The position numbers and the translations under genes are program-made. The notes beneath the pieces are model-generated. The model ran no database searches. It was not told where the DNA came from and saw nothing but the letters and a program-made list of their open reading frames with translations. 64,000 nucleotides of DNA, taken from assembly GCA_021018815.1 (NCBI GenBank), contig JAITYX010000058.1:3799001-3863000 (forward strand). The letters are read 5' to 3'. Source of the DNA: Talinum fruticosum (taxonomy: Eukaryota; Streptophyta; Magnoliopsida; Caryophyllales; Talinaceae). Within the stretch, counting starts at the first letter, position 1. The number at the start of each line of letters is the position of its first letter. Below, piece after piece: positions 12,111 through 22,998 of this stretch.

Positions 12111-12128
12111 TGGCGATACAGCTGGAAA
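12111..12128 (+). promoter_or_regulatory. Degenerate gypsy primer-binding site, copy II
   Basis: TGGCGATACAGCTGG lies at the place of the better-preserved TGGCGACTCCACTTGGAG at 31993. A TGGCGACTCC start is typical of Tat/Ogre primer sites for tRNA-Arg. Here it is mutated. Confidence 0.5.
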
Positions 12129-12904
12129 CGTGTGAGTTATTAAGAGGGTGAGACTTGAAAATTTGAATAGTGAGTTTCTTAATGTGTTTTCCATTAGTCA
12201 TGTTGCATTTAAGCAGCCTTGGACATAGTTGCTTGTAATTTCCATAGTTAAACTTTACCCTTAAGAACATCTTTTGGAAGAGGTCGAACTACTAACCTAG
12301 TGGGCCTACCTAGGCTTGATTATTGGGAAGGCGATTACCCTTCATTCTTAGCAACACTCTTTTGTTCTTTACCAACGAGGCACCGAGAATTCATGATATT
12401 TCCAACCATGCACCCCACGAGGACTAGATTCTCGAACTATCGGACACCATGTATCCCGCCTAGAATTATCCCTTTTTCACCATAAATGCGTGGTTGTTTA
12501 TGTGGTACCTTTCTCTCCATTTGCATGCTTGAATGAGTGTGGTTGTTTTTGTATTTAACCTCTTTCTTGTGAGCCTTTAAATTAGGTTTAGTGTGCTACA
12601 TAAGCCTTGCATGGGTGCAAAATAAAACACGAGTAATTAATTTTTTGAGTCGATATAATACGTGCATCTCTAACCAAAAGTCAAAAATGCCTTTTCCTTT
12701 TTTATGGTCGGTCCATTATTTACATTTCTAAGTTAATCTAAAAATCTCTCTTTTGTCTCAACCTTTTCTTGCAGCCACCAATCACTAAGCTTAGCTAACG
12801 CCGGCCACCTCCGGTCAGCCCGGAGGGTCATGTTGAGGACCTCCTTTCTTTTCTCGGTCGGTTCTAAGGTTTTTTAGGGCTTTGACTTTTCAGAATGCTT
12901 GCAT
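12129..12904 (+). mobile_element. Gypsy 5' leader, copy II
   Basis: Non-coding leader matching 2790-3360 and 32011-32735: the GAGGGTGAGACTTGAAA start, AACATCTTTTGGAAGAGG, CATGCACCCCACGAGGACTA, GCATGGGTGCAAAATAAAA and the GGCCACCTCCGGTCAGCCC segments. No coding potential is visible. Confidence 0.7.
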
Positions 12905-13205
12905 CCCATTTGGGCATTTAACCAAAATAAATTCCCTCAAATTAGGTGAGTCCATTTTTGCGTTTAGCCAAAATAAATTCATCTCAAATTAGATGAATCG
13001 TTTTTTTGCATTTTAGCCAAAATCAAATCATCTCAAATTAAGTGAGTCTATTTTTGCATTTAGCCAAAATAAATTCATCTCAAATTAAGTGAGTCCATTT
13101 ATGCACCAAACTAAAATTCATCTCAAAATAGGTGAGTTCATTTTTTCATTAGCTAAAAAAATCATGTCAAATTAGATGAGTTCATTTGTGCATTAGCCAA
13201 ATAAA
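12905..13205 (+). repeat. Tandem ~47-bp leader repeats, copy II (about six units)
   Basis: Same unit as at 3361-3640, AAATAAATTCATCTCAAATT with a GTGAGTCCATTT linker. The last units lose the core. The array ends abruptly at about 13205, where LTR sequence starts again and the expected gag is missing. Confidence 0.85.
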
Positions 13206-13207
13206 AT

Positions 13208-13600
13208 AGGTGAATCGAACGGTGATGGCTCTTACCTGCACCGACCGAGTCATCGGGGAAGGCCCTTGGTCGAAATTAGTGCTATCACACCTTTTTGGCC
13301 CAAAAGCCTTGCGACAAAATTTAAGTTTTGTTTTTATATTTTCTTAAATTATGAAATAATATCCCGAGCCTTCTAAAATTAATTTCTAAAATAAAAGTTT
13401 AATAAAATCACCAATCATTATTTTGCTAAAACCGCTTTAAATTGATTTACGAAAATAAGAAATCTTAATAAGAGGCACAACCTCATTTTCTAAATAAACT
13501 TTCAAAAGAATCGTTAAAAATCAAAAGGTTTGACATTGGTAGGGAAACTCAGCCCGCGCTCGGGGTTTTCCCGCTACTTGGGGACAGGCCACGCTTCCTA
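13208..13600 (+). mobile_element. Ty3/gypsy LTR 3' fragment
   Basis: The segment from GAATCGAACGGTGATGGCTC to about 13600 matches the end part of the LTR (compare 11710-12100), including CTATCACACCTTTTTGGCCC and the GGGGTTTTCCCGCTACTTGG region. It follows leader repeats directly, so the order is LTR, leader, LTR end. Its right border is the truncated 5' LTR of the copia element starting near 13601. Confidence 0.65.
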
Positions 13601-13889
13601 CAAATTGTCTAAGGGGCGATTCGGACAATGAGTCCTTATTTTGTGGATTCAAAATAGTGAATTTAACTTAGTATCTAAACCGATACCAGCCTTGGTTTTT
13701 TCCCCACAAGGTTTCCACCTAAAATATCTTGTTCTTATCTTTCCTTAATTTCATTTTAGACTCAGCACATATTTTTTGAGTTCTAACTTGTACATTAAAT
13801 TTCAATATTCCTGCAAAATTTCCTGCACGCCCTATTCACCCCGCCCCCAACTCTTGGGTGAGTTAGACTACGAGACCTCAAACTTTCCA
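13601..13889 (+). mobile_element. Copia 5' LTR, truncated, of element A+
   Basis: The last about 290 bp of a copia LTR, matching 18800-19079: GTGGATTCAAAATA, AAAATATCTTGTTCTTATCT, CGCCCTATTCACC and the end CTCAAACTTTCCA. The first about 960 bp of the LTR are missing. A primer-binding site follows at 13891. Confidence 0.8.
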
Positions 13890-13890
13890 T

Positions 13891-13903
13891 TAGTATTAGA
13901 GAC
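13891..13903 (+). promoter_or_regulatory. Copia primer-binding site, A+
   Basis: TAGTATTAGAGAC starts directly after the LTR end and matches the plant initiator-Met tRNA primer site TGGTATCAGAGCC at 10 of 13 positions. The other family copy with this region (53862-53874, minus) also matches 10 of 13, with partly different changes, so the common ancestor probably had the canonical site. Confidence 0.65.
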
Positions 13904-13946
13904 TAGCCTTTCCCAAGCATCTAACAATCCAAGGTCTAAAAATCAT

Positions 13947-15050
13947 ATGGCTCCTAACTATGGATAGTTTGATGAAGGAAGATCTTTCACCAAGCCACCA
14001 AAGCTTAAAGCATCCAACTTCACGGATCGAAAGAAGATCATGGAATGCTTCATCTAAGACTATGACGAGGAAGTTTGGTCAATTATCCGTAATGGAAATG
14101 ACATTCCTACAAAGATGGATGGAACTCGACCAATAGCCAAAGTGAAGTAAGAATTCACTCGTAAAGAGAATAGGAAGCACAGAAAGAACTTCAAGGCGGG
14201 ATGTGCGCCATTAATGCCGCATAGTACAACAGAGTATCCGCTTGTGATACTGCCAAATAACCGTGGGACACTTTTATTACCACTTACGAAGGTACAAGTC
14301 AAAGTAAGGCTGCCAAAGATAATCCAAGTACCTCCACAAGTACGAAATGTTCAAGATGGACACTCATGGGAACATAATGTAGATGTATATTTGCTTACTG
14401 AGATTATTAATAATCTTAAATCCCTTGGAAAGAAGATGTCCCATGTGGAGATAGTAAGAAAGATTTTGAGGAGTCTTCCGATGAAAAGATAGGGACCAAA
14501 AGGTAACAGCTATTAAAGAAGCTCAAGAGCTCACCCCGCTGAAACCGGATGAGATCATAGGGGACTTCTCACCCATGTGTTACATCTAGAGGAGCAAGAA
14601 TCTAAGGTCACCACCAAGCGAAACATTGCTCTCAAGTCCTCGGAGGAACCCTGTCCAAGTCTAAGTTCATTAAATTCTAAGGAAGAACCCATGACATTTC
14701 TTACCAAAGGATTCCGGAAGATGATTAAATACATAAGTGGTAGAAGAAGCCAAAGCAGCACGTCTTCAAGAAGGAAAAGAAAAGTAAATTTTCATCCCCT
14801 TCAAATTTGACTTTAACTGAAAGCTCTATTTGTTTTGATTGTTGAAGAAAGGAGAACATAGCCAAGGATTGTCAAAGAAGAAGAAAGGACTGAAAGAAGA
14901 GAAAGGCAATGGTAACCACATGGATCGATGATGAGTTAGAAGAAGAGGATAACACAGATGATGAATCAAAGTGTCTCATGGCTCGACATACTCAAAAGTT
15001 GTATCTAAGTCGAAGGAGAAGCATCAAACACCGATGAAATAGATCCTAAG
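13947..15050 (+). pseudogene. gag: Copia gag relic, element A+
   Basis: The ATG at 13947 reads MAPNYG, then a stop, then FDEGRSFTKPPKL; the copy at 53817 (-) starts MARNNGEFDEGRS, which supports this start. The capsid (UBN2-type gag) block lies at 14340-14492, with NNLKSLGKKMSHVEIVRKIL followed by RSLP, the usual copia helix segment. LTHVLHLEEQE-type sequence follows near 14570 and a Lys/Arg-rich segment before a damaged zinc knuckle near 14835-14870. The frames shift repeatedly. Gag would package RNA. Here it is non-functional. Confidence 0.8.
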
Positions 15051-17252
15051 GAGGCAGCTTAGAAAAGGAGAGATCACCGATATTTAGACAATGGTTGGTC
15101 ACGTCACATGTCTAGAGACTCAAGACTGTTCTTAAAACTAGAGAAGATGAAATGAGGAATGGTCACGTTTAGAGATAACAACAAGGGTGACAACTCGGTC
15201 AGTCCAGTGTATCTTGTCAAGGGACTCAAATATAATTTCATCGAGTATTTCATAACCGTGTGACAAAGGTCAAGAGGTAAGAGTCACTCGGACCAATTAT
15301 TTCATTTCCGATGCTACCACAAATGAGACAAAGCTCTCCGGTATGAGGTCGGGTAACACCAATATTATTTCCTTTTCGATTCTCGCTCGAAATCTATCTT
15401 GTTTGAAAGTTTCGAGTTAATGATGATTCATTGACATAACATCGTAGACTAGGTCATATCAGCATGCATACTATTAAGAAACTTGCATCTCAAGGATTAG
15501 TTAGAGGACTCGCCTAACTACAGCTTTAAGAAAGATAAAATATGTGATGCTTGCAAAAAGGGAAACAAGTCGGATCATCTTCTAAGCAACTCAAAGTTAT
15601 TTCTACCTCAAAAGTGCTTGAACTTATTCATATGGATTTGTGTGGTGAAATTCCAATTAAAAGCTTAAGAGGTAAAGAATATGTACTGGTCATTGTTGAT
15701 GATTTCTCATGATTTACCTGGATTTGTTTTCCGAAGAACAAGAATGAACCCTTCAAAGAGTTTACCAGGATCTATAAGAAAATTCAACTGGATTCTTAGA
15801 CTCGAGATGAAAAAATACAAACTAACCATAGAAGGGAATTTGATTATTTAGAATTTGCGGATTTACGTGATAAGAACACCTCAACAAAATGTAGTGTAGA
15901 GAAAGAATAGAATTGTTGAAGAAATACGAAGGACAATGATGATTGAGAATGATCTTCCCTTCTTTTACTTGGTTAAGGCAGTGAAAACAGCAAATTATAG
16001 ACTCAATAAATGGCTCATTCGATATACCTTGAAGAAAACATCCTAGGAGCTTTACAAGGGAAAGAAGCCTCACATCTCTTACTTCAAGCTATTTAGATGT
16101 ACATGCTTTGTTCATAACAATGGTAAGGATCATTTGATTAAGAGTGATGCAAGGTCGGATAAAGGTATATTTATTGGTTATTCTTCACATGAAAAAGCTT
16201 ATCACATTTTCAACAAAAGAACTAACAAAGTGGAAGAAAGCATCCACGTTATCTTTGATGAAGTTGATAATGGTAGGATTAGTGAATCTACCTTCTCATA
16301 ACTCAAGCTCAATAGAAATGATGATGAAATAGTGGAAACTTAGCTTAATGACAAGAAAACTAAGCAGACTCAAAATGAGTCGGCTAAAGAACCAACTCAA
16401 ACGATCGAAGCACAAGGAGAAGAAGAGATACAACCAACTAAACCAGCTGAAAAAACTATCAATCAACCATCAAATATAGTAAACCAAAAAATAGGTAAAG
16501 CTTTCAAATATGCATCAAGTTAGCCACCTGAAAAGATCATCTAACACGTCAACGCAAGGGTAAGAACTCATTCTTCTTTGCATAACTTATGTGCATTCCT
16601 ACATTGATTTCATTAATTGAACATAAAAATGTGTTACAAGTTGTACTTGAACCTGAATAGGTGGAGACTATGCAAGAAGAACTCTCACAATGTGAAAGAA
16701 ACCAAGTTTGGACCTTGAGCAAGCGACCTTCCGACCACCCAGTTATAGGAACCAAATGGGTAGTTAAGAACAAGTTAGATGAAGGAGGTTTGGTAATAAA
16801 AAATAAGGCCGGACTTGTTGCTTAGGGGTATAACCAAGAAGAATGAATTAATTGTAGGGAAACCTTTGCACCTATTGCTAAGATCAAGACAATCATAATT
16901 CTTTTAGATTTGCATCCAGGATGAACACTAAATTATATGAAATGGATGTTAAATGTGCATTCCTTAGCGGTTATATTCAAGAGGAAGTCTATGTTAAACA
17001 ACCCCTTGGATTTGAAAATTCTAAATTTCCCAATCATGTTTTCAAGTCGCAAAATGCTTTGTATGGTTTAAAAGAAGCTCCAAGAGCTTGATATGAAAGA
17101 TTTAGTAGCCTTTTTTGTTGAAAATGGTTTCAAAAGAGGTCCGATTGGCAAAACTCTTTTTACAAAAACCAAGGGGAATGACTTTATCATAATTTCTAGA
17201 GTTACTAATGAAATTCTATGTCAAGAATTTTGTAAGCTTATGAGACATGAGT
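15051..17252 (+). pseudogene. pol: Copia pol relic (PR-IN-RT part), element A+
   Basis: In order: protease region near 15085, where the DSG active site reads DNG (LDNGWSRHMS); GAG-pre-integrase near 15430-15600 with SFKKDKICDACKKGKQV; integrase near 15620-16310 with LIHMDLCGEI (first catalytic Asp), TNHRREFDY in place of the second, and VERKNRIVEEI (catalytic Glu); a linker ORF near 16310-16550; RT from about 16690 with GTKW and MDVKCAFL-like segments. The YVDD box is deleted near 17195 (IIIS runs into RVTNE). Everything after the sequence ATGAGACATGAGT (ending 17252), including RNase H, is missing. Confidence 0.85.
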
Positions 17253-17818
17253 ATTGCCTCGTCCTCTACCTTTGTCGTCTATGCAACCAGTTGCTTCATC
17301 TCAATGCTATCGACGCAAGCGTACGACACCCTGGTCATCTTCCTTAATTAGAACTACTCCACCCCTCTCTCAATTCTATTTCTTTTTATTTTTCTTTTGT
17401 CCAACATTCTATTTCTCTTGACCCCACTTGTTATTTTTTGATAAAATGCATAAGGGGAGATATGGTTGTACGGCTTAGGGAGTGTACGTTTTTCTAAAAA
17501 AATTTTGTTGTTGTATGCTCCCGTTCAACTAATCCAATGCACAACTTTCAATATTTCTTTATCTCAATGCTATTTTACCTATCAGTTCTCTAATACATTT
17601 TATAATGACATAACTTACTCCGAGTGTATCCTATCTGGTTCTAATTCTATCCTATTATGATCATCTTTTTTAACTCGGACATATATGATCATTGCAAACA
17701 TCATGAAACTCAGTCAGCTCAAACAGGCATAACACATCCCTAATACCTAACACTATTTGAGCATTGAAAATTTCTTATTTGATGACACTAATATTTGTAA
17801 GTGTTGAATTCCTTTAAT
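17253..17818 (+). pseudogene. Tail of the copia third ORF and 3' UTR, element A+
   Basis: It matches the region after the coiled-coil part of the third ORF in the minus-strand copies: CTTTTGTCCAACATTCTATTT near 17395 matches the reverse complement of about 20965-20985, and the ATAAAATGCATAAGGGGAGA segment near 17442 matches 20908-20928. It joins RT directly, so the RNase H gene, the internal promoter and most of the third ORF are deleted. Confidence 0.6.
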
Positions 17819-17832
17819 AAAAAGGGTGAGAT
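17819..17832 (+). promoter_or_regulatory. Copia polypurine tract, A+
   Basis: AAAAAGGGTGAGAT lies directly before the LTR start TGAAGACTC. The same tract (AAAAGGGGAGAT in better copies) adjoins the LTR in the minus-strand copies at 20555, 39629, 56651 and 63408. Confidence 0.8.
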
Positions 17833-19079
17833 TGAAGACTCAAGTATGAATCTATCTCTTCTAATAGTTTTAAATTCAAGTCATTGTCACACTTAGGAAT
17901 CATTATCTTTAAGTTCTCATCTGTAGTCCGACCCACTCAAAAGCTTTGATTGAGTGAACACTTAGTTTTGGGTTTTTGACGGACTCAGATTTAACTTAGA
18001 CACAAATCTTGCCTAAATAATTTCTTAAGTTCAACTTGTTATTTCGACTGGCTCATTTTAAAATTCAAAGCATAATAACTCAAGTGCTTAATTATTTGAA
18101 TTAATTTATATCCTTGACTAATCTTGGACCAAAGTATGTTTATACTTGAGTACCACTCGATTCATTTTTGTAGGTTGATAAAAGATGTTTAATCTTGACT
18201 TGAAAAGCCAAAAGAATCGGCTTCTTACTATAACACACCAGCAGACGGAAAAGCCACATTTTCGGGATGGCTGAGACACCCTGTCAAGGTTGTTTGTTTC
18301 ATTTATGGTAAACTTCATCTTTGAGTCTAACGGTTATTTCCACCCCAATTTTCAATCTCAAAAAGTAGGTTGAATTTTTTTAAGCCAAGGACCGATGCAC
18401 AACATCCATATTCACAACGGTTCTATTTTTAGGGACTCGGACTATACTGTTACAACAGCTAGTGAAGCTTCCCACTCAAGACCGAGGCACAACGGTTATT
18501 TGCTTTGCTAATTATAAAAATAAGCCACTTTACAAGACTTAGAAGATTGCTCGAACTCAACTCTAGACTCATATACTTAAGCTTTCTACCTTCTAGCTCG
18601 TACTTAGTTTTTCTTAACTTCGAGTTTAAACAAGAAGTCTTGTAATAAGTTACATTCTTACTTACTCAACTCTTCCGTGAATTCTCTTGACTGAGCTGTA
18701 AAGGGTAACTCAGCTCATTTGTACCTAACCGTAAAGGATTACTCGGTTAGGAAGTACTAGGACAGATAAGATATCTTCCGTGGTTGGGAAAAACTTATAT
18801 TGAATTGTTTAAGGGAACAATTCGGAGAGTGAGTCCTTATATTTTGTGGATTCAAAATAATGGATTTGACTTGTTATCCGGATTGATACCAATTGTGCTT
18901 TTCTACCCCAAAGGATTTCCACATAAAATATCTTGTTCTTATCTTTTCCGAGTCCCTTTTAGACTAAGCACATCTTTTTGAGTTTTGACTTGTGTATTGA
19001 ATTTCACTATTTCGCAAAATTTCCTTCACACCCTATTCACTCCCTAGGGTGATTCGGACTCTTAGAGCTCAAACTTTCA
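17833..19079 (+). mobile_element. Copia 3' LTR, element A+
   Basis: 1247 bp, starting TGAAGACTCAAG after the polypurine tract and ending CTCAAACTTTCA. The end repeats the sequence of the truncated 5' LTR (13601-13889). A TATA-like AATTATAAAAATAAGCC lies near 18508, in the position of the TATTTATA boxes of the other copies. It is the reverse-orientation partner of the next LTR, 69 bp away. Confidence 0.85.
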
Positions 19080-19148
19080 GAGGTCATCTCTTATTAATAT
19101 AGAATATTAGATAACTTTTTATAAAATTTCTCTCTCCCTATCCCACAC
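19080..19148. other. 69-bp spacer between two opposed copia LTRs
   Basis: AT-rich unique-looking sequence with no ORF or repeat. It separates the ends of the plus LTR (19079) and the minus LTR (19149). Confidence 0.7.
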
Positions 19149-20554
19149 TAACGGTTTGCTCTTGAGAGTCGGAATTACCTTAGAGGGGGTGAATAAGGTG
19201 AGAAGGAAATTTTACGACATACTAAAGTTTTCTCGCAAAGAATGAATTTAAAAAATATTATGAGTCTATATTAGGCTCAAAAATGCAAAACTCAAAAGTT
19301 ACGTGGAAACCCCCACAAACAATATCAATACGGACACCAAGTCCAATCCACTATTTTGAATCCATAAAATATAGGGACTGACTTTTACATCATTTAATAA
19401 AAGTGTTTCCTAGACATAGAAGTTCTCTTATATGTTCTAGAACTTCCTAACCGAGATAACCCTTATAGTTAGGGACAACTGAGCGGAGTTAACCCTTACA
19501 ACTGAGTCAAGGGAGTTTACAAAGAATTGAAATAAGTAAGAGTGATTACAAGACTTTTCTCTTTACAACTAAGAAAGTAGAAACTAAAGTACGGGGTTGG
19601 AAAGCTAGACAAGAATGAGAGAGAATATATTTCGTTTAGTTCCAGCAATCTTCAAGTCTTGTAGGATGGCTTTTATTAATACACAACAAGGTAGAGTAGC
19701 TGTCATGGCTGATTGTGGATCGGGAAACTTCACTAGCCGTTGTAATAGGTAGTCCGAGTCCCTCGGAAAATGAGTCGTTGCAAATGTGAACATTGAGCTT
19801 TGGTCCTTGGCTCAAAAGGTGGTCCATCCCACTAATTTTAACTGAGATCCGGGATGGAAACAACTATTAGGCTCAATGTTCATGTTTACCAAATTTGAAA
19901 ACAAACAACCTTGACACGGTGTCTAAGCCTTATCCTAAAACAGTACTTTTTTGTCTGCTGGTATTTAACGGTTAGAAGTCGGTAGCTTCGCTTTTTTTAA
20001 AAAAAAGAGATTAAATTACTTCAATCAACTTGTAAAAGCAAATCAAAGTGGTACTCAAAGTATAAAGACACTTTGGTCCAAGATTAGGCAACGATAATAA
20101 TTAATTCATATTAATTAAGCACTTAATTATCCTTAACATGAGGGGATGGAATTTTCCGATTTTAATATTCAATAGGTTCTAATTCCATCTTCTGTCTATC
20201 TTTTAGATCATCAATAGATTAAGGTTACGTAGACATAATGAATCAAATTGATCAAGTAAATAATTTTTTGTTAATAACAACTGACTTAGAATTAAGAATT
20301 AATGCAGTAATTCATTTCTAGTTAACATATAAAGTCGAGCTCGAATAATATTTGCTCGTGAAATTATTTACTCATGACAACTGTTTGAGTTGCATCTAAG
20401 TAGGTCATAAACCTAGTGTTGTGTGTGCTTACTCAAGAAATGTTTTCTAGGTACGTCAAACAAGTAAAGAAAACATAAAGATAAGATTCTTAAAGAGTGA
20501 GAATGACTTGAATTCAAAACCATAGAGAGATAGAGAGTTATACCTGAGTCTTCA
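19149..20554 (-). mobile_element. Copia 3' LTR, element A-
   Basis: 1406 bp. Read on the minus strand it starts TGAAGACTCAGG (at 20554), next to the polypurine tract, and ends GAGCAAACCGTTA, a mutated version of the family end GAGCAAACCTTCA. A TATA-like box TATTAATA (plus strand) is at 19674-19681, with CCGAGTCCCTCGG at 19754-19766 and CCGTTGTAATAG at 19737-19748 upstream of it in the minus sense. Confidence 0.85.
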
Positions 20555-20567
20555 ATCTCCCTTTTTG
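20555..20567 (-). promoter_or_regulatory. Copia polypurine tract, A-
   Basis: ATCTCCCTTTTTG on the plus strand, which is CAAAAAGGGAGAT on the minus strand, immediately before the LTR start. It gives the left-hand limit of the internal region of element A-. Confidence 0.8.
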
Positions 20568-20979
20568 ATAAAAGGCATTCAACACTTAGAATAAGAACTG
20601 GAAGTTCATATAGTTAAGTTTTCATGGCTCATAAACAAATGACTATAAGATGTTCTCATTGAAAATAAGTCAAAGTTTGTTATTAAAGCAAATTGATGCA
20701 AAATTATCAAACATAAGATATATATCGAGTATTTATCACACTAAATGAAATAGATATGAGCAAGTATCGAGCATAAAATCATAGCAAAAAATATATAAAT
20801 AATACAAGTTAACAATGCTTAGAAATAACAAAATTTCATTACTCATAAAATAAAAACAAGACATAAAATAAACCCCCAAAAACCAAACATCTATATATTC
20901 TTTATCTCCTCTTATGCATTTCATCAAATAAACCGAGGAGGGAGGAAAAAGAGATATAGAAATGTTGGACAAAAGAAAA

Positions 20980-22482
20980 GAAATTTCAACACCGGGACGG
21001 GTTGGAGCGAGTGTAAGTGGAGGAGGATGAACAAGGAACCCTTCTTCTACAACGGTAGCCTTGAGTCGAGATTGCCGGGCGAGGAAGAGGTGGCAAGAGG
21101 AGAGGTAGTTCTTGAACTTGAAGTGCAAATCATCGAAGTGGAGGTTCCGCTTCCTCTATTTCCTCTCTTGAGCCCTCCACTTCTTCGACTTGATGTGGGT
21201 GTGTAGAAGGTTGAGCCTAGGAATGACCATCCCTAACTTCTTCTTAGGTAGACTTAGTATGAAATGAGGAGATTACCTCCGATTCTTTCTCTCGTTGGGC
21301 TCCAGCTTTGCTTGTTCTAGCTTCTTCTTCTTCTTCTTCGACTCATAGTTAGAAGAGCCGAGAGGACTCCGAGGATGATTATTTTTAAAGTGAGATTCTA
21401 AATCCTGAACAGCCTTGGATCTGCGCTCTTGAAGACGGTTGATCTGGTTTTGCAGCCGCTTGACAACTTCCATTAGCCTAGAGAACAAAGTTTGACTCTA
21501 ATCTATCTTTTTCTGAGTTGTGCTCTGAAGTTGAGTTAAGATAGGTATGAAAGCCTAAAAAGCATGAAAAGTTGATTGTAACTTTTCGGCGAGAGAAACA
21601 AATTGAGAGGCCACCTTCGAAGTACGTTTGTAGAAGGGGCAAGTCGGGAAGAAGATGGACCAGCTATTAGAAGAAGAGTTTCAGTACTCTGTTGAATCCG
21701 AGGAGGTGGAGGAACCTCGGAAGAATGAACCCAGCACACCGAGATGATATTTCTTGGTATCCTAGGCCAACTAGTTCAGCCATGCCTATATGGACGGTTG
21801 GCTTAAGGCATTTGAGTGGATCATCGGGAAGATAAACATTGAAATGAGTAAAAATAGCAGTGAGCAAAACTTCAAAAGGAAGAGGAGGTTTCTTCTAATT
21901 GGTAGGAACAGAAGTTATTTGCTCGAGGATAGAAGAGAAGAGGTCAACCTCATACTCTTTAAGAATATCATATAAAACTTTGAGAACCTTGTGGTTAGGG
22001 TTTTGCTTCAATTGATAGAATAAGAACACTATTCTTATTAGAATAAAACAAAGAAGTCTAGCTTCGGACCTTATCCGAATTACGGAAAAGTTGTTTGTGG
22101 ACTTAGGAATAATTTTGGCGTACTTGTCGAAGAAATCGTTAGCGATTTCATTGAAAGGAATGGGATTTGAGTTCGAAAGAGTGTTTGAACATCAAAGAGT
22201 TTACGAAAGATAGAGAGGTTAGTTCGAATAACCTTCCCTTGAACAAGAGAAGAGACTATGTTGTCTCTCGCAACCATGTTGGTATAGAATTTAGTGACAA
22301 GTTGGGGGATGAAAATATTGTTCTTCAATGAAATAGTGCTAGGCTACGATCCGCTTTGGCTCATCAAAAGCAAGAGCCTTTCCTTTAGAATGATCCTTTT
22401 GAGGATTCATAGGTTTGGTGGTTCAGATTCTACCCTTTTTGGTGGCTAACCCTCTTTCGGCTGCACCTCTCCTCTTAGGCAT
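20980..22482 (-). pseudogene. Copia third (envelope-position) ORF, element A-
   Basis: The start is ATG at 22482 (MPKRRGAAERGLATKKGR), a basic N-terminus. Decayed family blocks follow: the FYTNM...VQGKVI block (22328-22200), EIANDFFDKYAK near 22140, and a DTKKY-type motif near 21755 where other copies have GYQEI. The best-kept part is 21488-21273: RLMEVVKRLQNQINRLQERR, a clear coiled coil, followed by KKKKKKLEQ. A further open stretch, 21128-20736, has a hydrophobic end, but most of it matches 3' UTR in other copies. I infer a nuclear or nucleic-acid-associated protein, not an envelope. The function is unknown. Confidence 0.7.
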
Positions 22483-22611
22483 TATGAGAGAAAGAGAAGA
22501 GAGTTGAGAGTCTAAAATTGAAGAGTATCTTAACAATGAATTATGAGTTCGAGTCTATAGAATGAGGGAAATGAGAGATAGCAAAATGAATGAATGAGGG
22601 TGAATAGGTGC

Positions 22612-22619
22612 TATTTATT
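22612..22619 (-). promoter_or_regulatory. TATA-like box before the third ORF, element A-
   Basis: TATTTATT on the plus strand reads AATAAATAGCACC on the minus strand, 130 bp before the ATG. Equivalent boxes are at 34572, 41770 and 58910. This one has lost the first T. Confidence 0.5.
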
Positions 22620-22998
22620 GAACAACTCTCAAAGAACAAAAGCCTTACTCACTCAGCACTCAAAGTAACGACTAGCTTACCATTTGGCATTCTAGTGAGC
22701 AACGGTACTTCTTGAAGCTGCTTCCTTCTAACGGCTAGTTTCCTGACCGTTCGCGAGAAAGAGAGAGAGAGAGATTTTTGAAAACATTTCCAAGATTCTC
22801 CACTAATTTAAAGATGATCTCGGAATTTTGATGTTAATTTTTCTTGAAATTGAGTTTGACTCGATAATGTGTCTCGAGTACTTAGACCACACCCGAAACT
22901 TAATAACTTATAGCTCGGTTTCATCATATTTTAACTCATCAACTAGTTATTCACTGAGAACATACAATAATCAATCTAACTTATAAATTCTCATGTAA

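Noticed and set aside
20736..21128. 130-codon minus-strand ORF with a hydrophobic C-terminal half, a candidate envelope transmembrane anchor
   Set aside because: The hydrophobic part matches non-coding 3' UTR of the homologous copies (for example 57000-57060), and the other copies have stops there.
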